Of a stretch of 64,000 nt of DNA, positions 23,641 to 33,952 are shown piece by piece. This stretch comes from Muscardinus avellanarius (lineage: Eukaryota > Chordata > Mammalia > Rodentia > Gliridae). Under the pieces are notes generated by a model, which had not been told where the DNA came from, ran no database searches, and worked only from the letters and a program-made list of their open reading frames with translations. The stretch covers positions 15,236,093-15,300,092 of the forward strand of contig OY726573.1 in the NCBI GenBank assembly GCA_963383645.1. The letters are read 5' to 3'. The position numbers and the translations under genes are program-made. How positions within the stretch are numbered: position 1 is the first letter of the stretch; every line of letters begins with the position of its first letter.

Positions 23641-24800
23641 GAGGCAGATGAGAGTATTTAGCTCCCTCACCTTCCTAGGATGCTTGGGCCCGATTGCTCG
23701 TGTGTGGGGGGGGCGTGCTCTGTGGTTCTCAGAGACCTCTGGGAACTGAAACCCCTGCTCCAAGGGAGGTTTGGGGGAGATGGGATCCCTGAGAACTGCT
23801 GTGTGTGTGTCGGGGGGAGGCATGTTCCAGTGCCGAGGGTCTGAGGCTGGAGGGAGTCCTTTGTAGGGCAAGTGGGAGGGTACCAAGAGTAGGCATGGGA
23901 TTTGAGAAAGGGTAGTGTGTTGATTTATGTGACCCAGATCCAGGATCATCATGGCTCTGGGTCCATGGCTCTGGTGGTCTTTGTCATGTGTGGAGAGGAA
24001 GATTTGAATCTCAAGAGTCATCCTTGGCAATTGAGGATAGAGTAGGGGTTTGTGCAGATTGGCTGTGCACAGATCTTCCTGAACTGCTGTAGATGGAGAA
24101 GGCACCAAGAGGTTGTTCTGGTATCTTTACAACCAACCAGGTCTGTGGCAAAGTGGCCTGGGTTAAGATAAGAGAAAGGGTTCTTAGGAAACCATTGCGG
24201 GGCTGCTAGGATGATCTCAAGGACTTGGTGAACATGGAAAGGTGGGCTATGATGTTAAGTGTGGGGAGAGACAAAACCTGGAGATTCGGGACACAGGGGA
24301 GACCGGGTTGGATGGATTCTGTGTTCCAGGTGCCAAACTTATAATCAGCTGGGTATTTGAGAAGTCCAGGTTTTGTCAGTGCTGGAATGCAGCTTAGAGG
24401 TTGGGTCATACCTCACAGGTTTCTGAAAGGTAAGAAGCCAGGATGCCAAGCCATCCTTTAGAGCGTGGATTGGAAACCTGGGCTCTGTTTGTTAAGAATA
24501 GAGAACACAAGGCAGACCGGGCATGTTTGGTAAGTTTTTATCCTTAGTTGTCCCCCATGGAGTGGGGGTAATAATACTATCTCAAAGGGCTGCTCCGGGG
24601 GGATTAAATGAGGTGAATGTACGTAAAACGCTTAGCACAGTGCCTCGTTCACTTTTTAGAACTGCAGATTAAAAATGGCAATAGGGTAACAAAACAGCAG
24701 TGGCAGGGTGAGGGATGTACGTGGATGTTGTGGCTGGAAACTATTCTCACATTCTCGTGTTTTTCTGCAAGTTTTGATGACTCCTCATTTCCCTCTTCCT
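23640..24800. other. Unique intergenic sequence with an old MIR fragment
   Basis: Single-copy sequence. Around 24560-24655, GGGGTAATAATACTATCTCA, then GATTAAATGAGG and GCTTAGCACAGTGCCT, are the hallmarks of a MIR SINE on the + strand, far older than the B1-dID copies. No coding exon seen. Confidence 0.6.
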
Positions 24801-25740
24801 GGTTCTTCTGGTCTTCGGGCACCAGCCCAGATTCCCTCATTCCTTCTGTCTGTCCCTCTCCCTGGATCCAGGCCCCAGACTGGGCTTCTCGCTTTGCCCC
24901 AGTTGGATTTCCTCATCCTAAACCCATTCTCCTCCCTGTCCCTCCTCCTCCTCCTCCTCCCTTTCTCTTTCCCCTCCCCCTCTGCTGCCATAGTAACCAG
25001 AGATTCAAGCTCCGAAGGGGGCCTCTGGAGGGAGCAAAGGTACGCTTTCTCTCCTCCACTCGCCGAACCTGGGCCTCCAACTTACCCGCCCTGGCTCTTT
25101 GGTGCCGGGCCAGGAGCGGTGTACAGTCTGGGAACGGGAGAAAGCCAGTGCCAGCAACTGTAGGGGGGAGCCGGAGGCCTGGCAGACGCGAGTCCCGAAA
25201 AGAGCCGGGTGTGGGGGCGGGGAAGGGGGACCCCTTCCTCCTAATCCTCTCTCCAGGAATCCCTGGCTTCGGGACAGGATGGCTGTCGTTGGGTTGGGGG
25301 AGGCGTCTAAACTGAGTGCATGTCCTGGGCCAGCAGCCAAAAGAACACGATGTTCCCTAGTGCGCTGGCCGCCGCCCTCTGGGGCTGGCCGCCTCCCAAA
25401 CCGCTGCCTCCCCAGCCTCCCTGCCCCACATTCCCCGGCCGCCTCGCCACGCCCCTTCCTCCGCTTTGACGTCACCGCCGACTCCCGCCCCCTCTCCTCC
25501 ATTGACGGCAGCAGAGCCTGGTTACTGTGGGGACCGGGAGGCCACGCCGCCCGGGCCTGGGGAGCCGGTGGGGGCCGCGGGAGCGCTCGACCCTTTCGCG
25601 TGGGCAAAAGACAGCTATAGAGGTGGAGGTGGGCGAGCAAAGACTGCCTGGGTCTGGGAGCTCGTACCCAAAGCCCTGAAGAGAGCCGGGGAGGCAGAAA
25701 CAGCGTTTCCAGAGAAGAGCATCTGAAAACGAGACAAGGT
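24800..25740 (+). promoter_or_regulatory. PER1: PER1 distal control region with consensus CRE
   Basis: This is a GC-rich, SINE-free block about 1.5-2.3 kb before PER1 exon 1. A perfect palindromic CRE, TGACGTCA, is at 25467-25474. Per1 in mouse and human has a CRE in this region through which light and cAMP signalling to CREB induce it acutely, so location and motif agree with known biology. Possible donor-like GT sites follow, and an alternative first exon here is possible but not shown. Confidence 0.65.
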
Positions 25741-25932
25741 CAGGGCCACAGTACCTGGGGGAGAAAGGGGCACGGCCCTTTTCAAGGAGAGGAGGTTGAG
25801 AAGCTAAGCCTCCGAATCCGTTGTTTGCCTGCCTCGGTTTTTTTGGGAGGGGTATTTTATAACACGCAAGCGCAAAAGAGGCTGCCTTCTTGCCCCTCCG
25901 TGGGAAACACCATTGTTAAGGAAAGCTTAGGC

Positions 25933-25938
25933 CACGTG
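25933..25938 (+). promoter_or_regulatory. PER1: E-box CACGTG upstream of PER1
   Basis: A perfect CLOCK:BMAL1-type E-box about 1.2 kb before exon 1, with the context GCCACGTGAC. Confidence 0.65.
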
Positions 25939-26859
25939 ACAGGGGCGGGCACCCCAGCGGATATGTCAGCAGCTGTGCGGGGGCCTCTTCGCTTGCTACC
26001 ACGTTTCCAGGGAGCCCTGAGACGAACTACGCATCACATTGCTGGCTGGAGGGGCTGTGGAACTGCGGCCCTTCTTGACCCAAACTGGCACTATTATTTC
26101 CCTAAATGAGGCCTCTGTTCTTGTAAGGACTCATCCCTTCTTAAAAAAAAAAAAAAAATTGTAGGCCCCGTCTCTACCTCGGAGGTTCTTTCCCACTTCC
26201 CATACTTAGAAACAAAATTATCATTGCGCTGTTTTTTATTGACCACCTACCATGTGTCAGGTCCTGTCTGGGCGCTGGAGAGTCCAGGGAATGAGACGGA
26301 AGAGGTCCCTATTGGGTCACAGACTCGACTTTGCAAGCAATGGGAATATATATGAAGCCCTTGAAAGCATCTTTCTCTGACTAGGGCTTCATCCCTGGTG
26401 TAGCCCAGGCTTCCTGGCCGCAGCCCTAACTGTGGGTGGCTGCCTCCTCTGGAGAGAAAAAACACTAGTCACTTTGAAGGCGGCCAGGAGACCTTTTCTC
26501 TGATTGGCCGTGGAAGCACCTGCCATTGTTTCCGGCCATAACCCCTGCAGGCCCCTTCCATTTTCTACACCCCCCCCCCCCCAATCACCCGTGGACCCTC
26601 AGTTGACCTCCTCCCAGGATTTGAAGTGTCAGAGGAAGGGACTGGGCTCATTACAGAAGGTGACAATTTCTCTCCCACTCCATCTCATCGAGCTTGGTCT
26701 GCATCTCTCTTTTCCCACCCCGGGACAGGACAAGGCGTCCTGCAAGGTTGATCAGTTCAGGAAGTGGATGTCTCTGGAACACCCACCAGGCCCAAGCATT
26801 TTCCCTGAAGAGGAACAGCTTACCTCCTCTCACTTCCTTTCCATTATTCACTGTGCAAG

Positions 26860-27100
26860 GCTCCTGCGCCCATTGGCTGGGCGGTGTCTGGGGCCCTTCA
26901 GCCCGGAGCCAGCACCCAGGTCCACGTGCGCCCGTGTGTGTGACACAGCCCTGACCTCAGTGGGGGCCAGTAGCCAATCAGGCGCCGGGAAGAGATCCCC
27001 AGCCAATCGGGGGCGGGGCCTGCGGCTTCGCGGGCGGCAGGCCAATGAGGGGCAGAGCTTGGCATTATGCAACCCGCCTCCCCGCCTCGCGGAGCTCCTA
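26860..27100 (+). promoter_or_regulatory. PER1: PER1 proximal promoter
   Basis: An E-box CACGTG lies at 26923-26928. Four CCAAT-type boxes lie near 26872 (reverse), 26973, 27003 and 27042. A GC box GGGGCGGGGC lies near 27010, and a D-box/C-EBP-like site ATTATGCAAC at 27064-27073. Exon 1 follows at once. The E-box is the site for CLOCK:BMAL1 activation and PER/CRY feedback. The D-box-like site suits DBP/TEF, known activators of Per1. Confidence 0.7.
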
Positions 27101-27158
27101 CTCTGCTGCGGGCTGGACCGGCAGCGGGCAGGCGGCTGGAAGGCGCTCGAACGGCCAG
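27085..27158 (+). other. PER1: PER1 noncoding exon 1 (start approximate)
   Basis: The 3' end is set by a good donor, CCAG|GTAGGC, after 27158. The 5' end is a guess, placed about 15 bases after the D-box-like site. Intron 1 then runs to the acceptor at 28647-28648. No start codon in this exon opens a long frame into exon 2, in keeping with the known gene, whose initiator is in exon 2. Confidence 0.6.
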
Positions 27159-27557
27159 GTAGGCACCTTCGCGGCCGCCCCGGGGCCGGCTTCCTTCCTG
27201 GAGTCGGGCCTCTGGCTCTTCCAATCTGATGGGCCACTTTCAGCCCTGGCGCTCAGACAGCATAACAGCAGTCTTCCTTCCCGGTCGCTGCCCACCCCCT
27301 CCCTGCCTCACGGGACCTAGGTGCTCCTCCAAGCCCTGCGCCCGGTGCACCTTATCTCCAACTTGGCTGGTGGTGGACCCAGCCACCCACCCCGGCCCCA
27401 CAACAGAGCCTCGGCGGGCATGCCCCACCCCCTTTTTGTCACGTAGGGGTCCCCGGGGCTGCCCCGGCATCAGGCTCCCTTAAGGCTTTCGCGCTCCCTG
27501 CCCTCCCCCTGCAGTCCCTGGCCCCGCGCCGGCCGTGATGTCAGCCCGCTTCAGGCT

Positions 27558-27572
27558 GGAACATCCCGTTCC
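27558..27572 (+). promoter_or_regulatory. PER1: Candidate glucocorticoid response element, PER1 intron 1
   Basis: GGAACATCCCGTTCC is a near-perfect inverted repeat with 3-base spacing, close to the AGAACAnnnTGTTCT consensus. Per1 is a known direct glucocorticoid-receptor target. Whether this site is the functional one is inference. Confidence 0.55.
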
Positions 27573-28277
27573 CGGCGATGGTTCCTGCTGTTGGCCGCAG
27601 CTTTTCCTTTTCTCCTGGCGCTCGAAAATGCTCAGGGCTGGGGGTGTGGTTGGACCGGCAGTAGAGGGAGAACTATCTGCTGGCTGCTCTGTGCGGCCCC
27701 CGTTCAAAGCTTGGGGTGCGGGAGGCGGGGTGATCGTGGCTGGAGAACTCTAGTAGGGAACCCAGAGAGGATTCCTGGGTCCTAGGCGGTGGCAGGTGCC
27801 GGCTTCAGTCTTGTGGGTCGGGAGGGGGGCAGGAGCTAGAAAAAGGAAGGCTGAGTGGTCGTGACCCCAGTGATTAGCTTCCAGGAGAGAGCTAGACAGG
27901 GGGTGGGGGGCTTTTGCGTGCTAGGTGGAGGAGATTGTGTTTGCTCTGGGGAGGCCAGGACCAGCGCCTGGAAACCTGAAAAGACGTTTCTCTTAATAGG
28001 ACCACCCGGCGTCCGGGGACCCGGGTTATATTAAGGGTGGGCGACCCCAGGGCCGTGCCCAGCAGTGTGGGTCGCTTCTCTACTTCCGCGGGGAAATGGG
28101 GGAGGGGTCGCCCCTCCCGCCTCCTGTGGTCCCTCCAGCAACCGCTGAGCTCAGCGGCTGACGTCGGTTTCCCTGGCGACCGCGGCGGCGGCGGAAGCGC
28201 GTGGTGGGGCCACGCACGTCCGCGCGCATGTGCGGCGGGGGGTGGCGCCGCCCCCGGATAAAATTAGCCCAGAATCC

Positions 28278-28287
28278 TAAATATAGG
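28278..28287 (+). promoter_or_regulatory. PER1: Candidate MEF2 site, PER1 intron 1
   Basis: CTAAATATAG matches the MEF2 consensus CTA(A/T)4TAG exactly. It lies in a CpG-rich intronic block (28.07-28.3 kb) which also holds a CRE-like TGACGTCG at about 28159-28166. Confidence 0.4.
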
Positions 28288-28764
28288 AGCCTGGCGGCTC
28301 ACCCCTGGCTCCGGTGGCCTTGGAGTGCCAGGCCGACTGAGGGCCTGATGGGAGCTTGGGAATGGGATGCATCCAGGCTTTGGTTCTGGTTCTAGTCGAC
28401 TGCTCAGGTTCTGTTTACCCACACCACGCTGGCCGGGGGTGTGTGGGAAGCCCACGAGAGCCCCCTACTCACCGATGGCACCCTCACGGGCACAGGAAAT
28501 GGAATTTACCCTAGTTCCTTGTTGGGATTTCCAGGTCTTGATTCAGGAGTGTGGGGCTATCGGGGGAAGGCTCTGAGTGAAGCCAGCAGGTGCTGTCGGG
28601 GTCACGGCTCAGCCCTCTCCAAACTTTCCTTCCTTTCCACCCTTGCAGGTGCTGGCTGTGAACGAACTTCCCAACTCTCAGCCAGGCCCCCGAGGCCCCC
28701 TTGACCATCCGTGGTGGCCTCTGCGCCTTCCTTGTTCTCCGGTCCTCCTCCCCATGGCCCAGAC

Positions 28765-31700
28765 ATGAGCGGTCCCCTAGAAGGGGCCGATGGGGGAGGA
28801 GACCCCAGGCCCGGGGAATCCTTCTGTCCTGGGGGAGCCCCGTCCCCTGGGCCTCCGCAGCATCCCGCTGGCAACCTGGCCGATGACACCGACGCCAACA
28901 GCAACGGCTCAAGCGGCAATGAGTCCAACGGGCCTGAGTCCAGGGGCGCGTCTCAGAGGAGCACACACAGCTCCTCCTCTGGCAATGGCAAGGATTCGGC
29001 CCTGCTGGAGACCACAGAGAGCAGCAAGAGGTGGGTAGGCACTTGTGCTGGGGACGGGAGCGGGGCCCCGGAGCACCACACCAGGTGACAGACCCCCGGC
29101 TGCCAGGCACCTGCCCCTCACCTTGGGCTGTTGTTTCTCCTCCAGCACAAACTCTCAGAGCCCATCGCCACCCAGCAGTTCCATCGCCTATAGCCTCCTG
29201 AGCGCCAGCTCAGAACAGGACAACCCGTCCACCAGCGGCTGCAGGTTAGTGGGCTGAGGGCTGAGGAGAGCGCGGGGCCCGGACCGCCCTCTGGGGTAGT
29301 GTCTTCAACCCGTCCTTCCTCCTGGGCCCTGCAGCAGTGAGCAGTCAGCCCGGGCAAGAACCCAGAAGGAGCTCATGACGGCGCTTCGGGAACTCAAGCT
29401 GCGGCTGCCACCAGAGCGCCGGGGCAAGGGCCGCTCTGGGACCCTGGCCACACTGCAGTATGCGCTGGCTTGCGTCAAGCAGGTGCAGGGTGAGTGGCAT
29501 CTCCAGGGAGGGAGTGGCCAGGGCCTGGCAAACGTGGGGGGCTTACTGAATGCCCCACACGCCCTCCCCCTGCAGCCAACCAGGAGTACTACCAGCAGTG
29601 GAGCCTGGAGGAGGGTGAGCCTTGTGCCATGGACATGTCTACCTACACCCTGGAGGAGCTAGAGCACATCACCTCTGAGTACACGCTGCGCAACCAGGTC
29701 CACTGCAGCCTGTCCTCCCCACCCCCCAGCCCGACGCACCCCGCCCCGCCCCCACAGCTTCTGAATCTGCCCCTGTTCCTGCTTTCTGCCACTAGGACAC
29801 CTTCTCCGTGGCAGTCTCCTTCCTGACCGGCCAAATTGTCTACATTTCGGAGCAGGCAGGCGTCCTGCTGCGCTGCAAGCGGGATGTGTTCCGAGGCGCC
29901 CGCTTCTCAGAGCTCCTGGCTCCCCAGGACGTGGGCGTCTTCTATGGCTCCACTGCTCCATCTCGTCTGCCCACCTGGGGCCCGGGGGCCTCTGCAGGTG
30001 AGGTGCCCGTGTGCTTACAGGGCGGGATGAGCAGCCCCAGGAGCTCCTGCCTTAGGGGCTAGGGGACTTCTTCACAGTCCATGGAAGGGGCAGGGGGACG
30101 TGCTCACTGTCTTTCTCATGTGTCCCAGGCTCAGGCCTTAAGGACTTCACCCAGGAGAAGTCCGTCTTCTGCCGAATCAGGTAGGCAGGCAGTCAGGAGC
30201 AGGCCTCTGCTTCCTAACTGTTATCTTTGCTGTTGGAGGGGTGGGCAGCTTTCCACTGAAGGTCCTTAATGCTCCCATCCCCTTTGCCAGAGGAGGCCCT
30301 GATCGGGATTCGGGGCCTCGGTACCAGCCATTCCGCCTGACCCCATACGTGACCAAGATCCGGGTCTCGGATGGGGCCCCCGCGCAGCCCTGCTGCCTGC
30401 TCATCGCAGAGCGCATCCACTCGGGTTACGAAGGTGGGCTGCCCAGGGGCCCGACCTGGGAGAGGGAGGAAGGCTTTCCCTCTAGGCTGGAGGCTGGGCA
30501 CAGGAGTGAGTCTGGGAGGCACCAGCCGGGCCCTGAGAAATTTGGAACAGAAAAGGGATTATAGAGTGAGGGTTCAAGTACCTCATGGTGTCCAGTTGGA
30601 TAATAGCCTTGAGCTGGGATAGGGTGAAGAAGGCCTTTTTGTGGTACTCGATGTTAACAGCTGTCGCAGGGCGCAAGAACGGACCAGTCCCTCTTTGTGG
30701 GCCATAGAGCCAGGGCTGAGCTGTAAGGAGGATGCCAGCCAGCCTGGGTCCCAGGTGGAGAGGAGGGCTGAGGAGCTGGACCCTTCTAGCCAAAGCCCAA
30801 ATCCCCGCGTTCTGTGCTACAGCTCCCCGAATCCCCCCGGACAAGAGGATTTTCACCACGCGCCACACACCCAGCTGCCTCTTCCAGGATGTGGACGAAA
30901 GGTAAGGTCAAGACCTAGGGGGAAGGGATGGCCTGGGCTGAGGTCATGGCCACTCTGACACCTCCTCTCATTGCAGGGCTGCCCCTCTGCTGGGCTACCT
31001 GCCCCAGGACCTCCTGGGGGCCCCAGTCCTCCTGTTCCTGCATCCTGAGGACAGGCCCCTCATGCTGGCCATTCACAAGAAGAGTGAGTTTCTCCTCCCC
31101 TCCTGCCCTTTCCCCCACTCCCCTCCCTGGCTGTCCCCAGGGCTGTTTAACCACCCTCCTAGTAGCTGGACAGGGTGGGACACACTTATAATCCTAGTAC
31201 TTGGGAGGATGAGACTGGAGGATCACAGATTCAAGGACAGCCTCAGCAATTTAGTGAGGCTCTCGGCAACCTAATGAGACTCTGTTTCCAAAAAAGAAAT
31301 AAAATCGGTCTGAGAATGTAGCGTGGAGGTAGGATGCCATAAAAAAAAAAAAGAAGCCGCTGTTTGGGTGGGTGGTCTCCTGGGTCTCAGTGGGGTGGCT
31401 TCCATTTTACTTGGCCCCTCCCCTCATTTCTTCTCTTTGACCCCCACCTCCTTTCCCGTTCCCATTAGTCCTGCAGCTGGCAGGCCAGCCCTTTGACCAC
31501 TCCCCCATCCGCTTCTGTGCCCGCAACGGGGAGTACGTCACCATGGACACCAGCTGGGCCGGCTTTGTGCACCCCTGGAGCCGCAAGGTGGCCTTTGTGC
31601 TGGGCCGTCACAAAGTACGCACGTAAGTGAGCCCTGCCCGCAGCTGACTTGGGATGGGGCAACATGGGAGCGGGCAGGACCCGGGCAGGCCGGGGGCAGG

Positions 31701-33900
31701 ACCGGACTCAGCCTTCCTCTCCCTGCAGGGCGCCTCTGAACGAGGATGTGTTCACGCCGCCGGCCCCCAGCCTCGCTCTGTCCCTGGACGCAGACATCCA
31801 GGAGCTCTCCGAGCAGATCCACCGGCTCCTGTTGCAGGTGAGAGCTGAGGGGAGAGGCTTGGAGGCTAGAAGAGGGTGGAAGCAGGCTGCAGATGTCTAA
31901 CCTGTCTCGTCCCGCTCCGCTCCCCGCCGCAGCCGGTGCACAGCTCCAGCCCCACGGGGCTCTGCGGAGTCGGCCCTCTCACGTCACCAGGTCCTCTCCA
32001 CAGCCCTGGCTCCTCCAGCGATAGCAACGGGGGTGATGCGGAGGGGCCTGGGCCTCCTGCTCCAGTGAGTGGCCCCTTCACCCTCTAACTGCCCGGTCTC
32101 CTGTCCTTGGAGTCGGTGTCGCCTGTGCCTGGCTCTGCCTCGGCCCTCCCCTCTCCTTGGCAGCCCGTGCCTCCCCGTTGGCATCTGCCTGGCGATTGTG
32201 CCCTCAGTCTCTGTCCTAGCCAGGTGCCCCCAGTGATGCCCACTGTCCGCTGTGTCCGCAGGTGACTTTCCAGCAGATCTGTAAGGACGTGCACCTAGTG
32301 AAGCACCAGGGCCAGCAGCTTTTCATCGAGTCCCGCACTCGGCCTCCGCCGCGGCCTCGCCTCGCTGGTGAGCTGGTGACGCCATGGAGCCCCCGACTCT
32401 TACCTCCACACGTTCGCCTTGTCTCTCTTTTTTTTAATGGTACTGGCCACTGAACCCAGGGGTGTTGTACTACTGAGCTGTATCCCCTAGCTCTTTCAGT
32501 TTTTTTTTTTTATTTTGAAGCAGAGTCTAAGTTACCACGCGCTGGCCTCTAACTACTGTGACCCTGCTGCCTCGGCTTCCCAAGCGTTGGGATGACAGGC
32601 GTGTGCCACTGTGCCTGGCTCCGCTGACCTTTTTCTGTCCTCATCCAGCTACAGACACATTCAAGGCCAAGACGCTTCCCTGCCAGCCCCCAGGCCCTGA
32701 GCTGGAGACGGCCTCTGCTCCAGTGCAGGCCCCACTAGCCATGGTGCCTGAGGAGGCCGAGAAGAAAGAAGGCGCCAGCTGCTCCTACCAGCAGATCAAC
32801 TGCCTGGACAGCATCCTCAGGTCAGGCCCGCCCGGCACCTCCTCCGCAGCCCTCCGCTGCACCCCGCGCTGCCCTGATGCCTCCGCTTCTCCTGCTCCAG
32901 GTACCTGGAGAGCTGCAACATCCCCAGCACGACCAAGCGTAAATGTGCCTCCTCCTCCTCCTGCACCGCCTCCTCGGCCTCTGACGAGGACAAGCAGAGG
33001 ATGGGCCCGGGCCCAGTGGGGGCCAAGAAAGGTAAAGACTAGCTCCCCGCCCGCCCCAGCCCGCGGCTCTGGGTTGCCATGCTTCTGCCTTGGGGCCCCA
33101 CCTCGCTCTGCCCTGCCCTCCTCATCTCCAGACCCCTCCCTCCTCCCTGGGCCCCCCTCTCGTGACTTTCCAGTGGGGTGTGGGCAGTAACCAGAGCTAT
33201 CTCTCTGCACAGATCCGTCGGCAGTGCTGCCTGGGGAGGGGGCCACTCCTCGGAAGGAGCCAGTGGTGGGAGGCTCCCTGAGCCCGCTCGCCCTGGCCAA
33301 TAAGGCAGAGAGCGTGGTGTCCGTGACCAGTCAGTGTAGCTTCAGCTCCACCATCGTCCATGTGGGAGACAAGAAGCCCCCGGAGTCGGGTATGGGCGTG
33401 AAGGGAGGGGGCAGTGCCGGGCTCCACGTGGCCCCCCCAGCCAGAGTTCCTTCCTGCCTGCCTTTCCCTCCCTCTCCAACCCTGCTGGAGGGAAGGAGCA
33501 CTTCCTCTTAGCCGGGGCTACCGCTGCAGCTCTCCACCCCACCGGCCTCTGCTGCTTACCCCTCCCTCCCTCTGCTTCCTGTTCTTCCTGTCAGTTGAGA
33601 GAGAAAACCAAGGGTGTATGTGCGGGGGGGTTCAGTGTTATGGGGCGGACAGCATAGGGTTTAGGCAAGAATGTTGAAAAGCCCTAAAGGGTCCTCAGGT
33701 ATTGACTTCAAAATAGCATGAAGGAAGCCAGGCGTGGTGGCACACACCTGTAATCCCAGTACTTGGGAAGCTGAGACGGCAGGATCATGGGTTTGAGGTC
33801 AACCCGAGCAACTTAGCAAGATCCTGATTCAAAATAAAAAGTGGATAAAGGGTTAGAGGTATAACTCAGAGGCAGAATGCCTCTGGGTTCAATCCCCAGT

Positions 33901-33952
<52 letters not shown>

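Noticed and set aside
26504..27229. 241-codon + frame over the PER1 promoter
   Set aside because: Crosses E-box, CCAAT boxes and noncoding exon 1; known gene structure explains the region.
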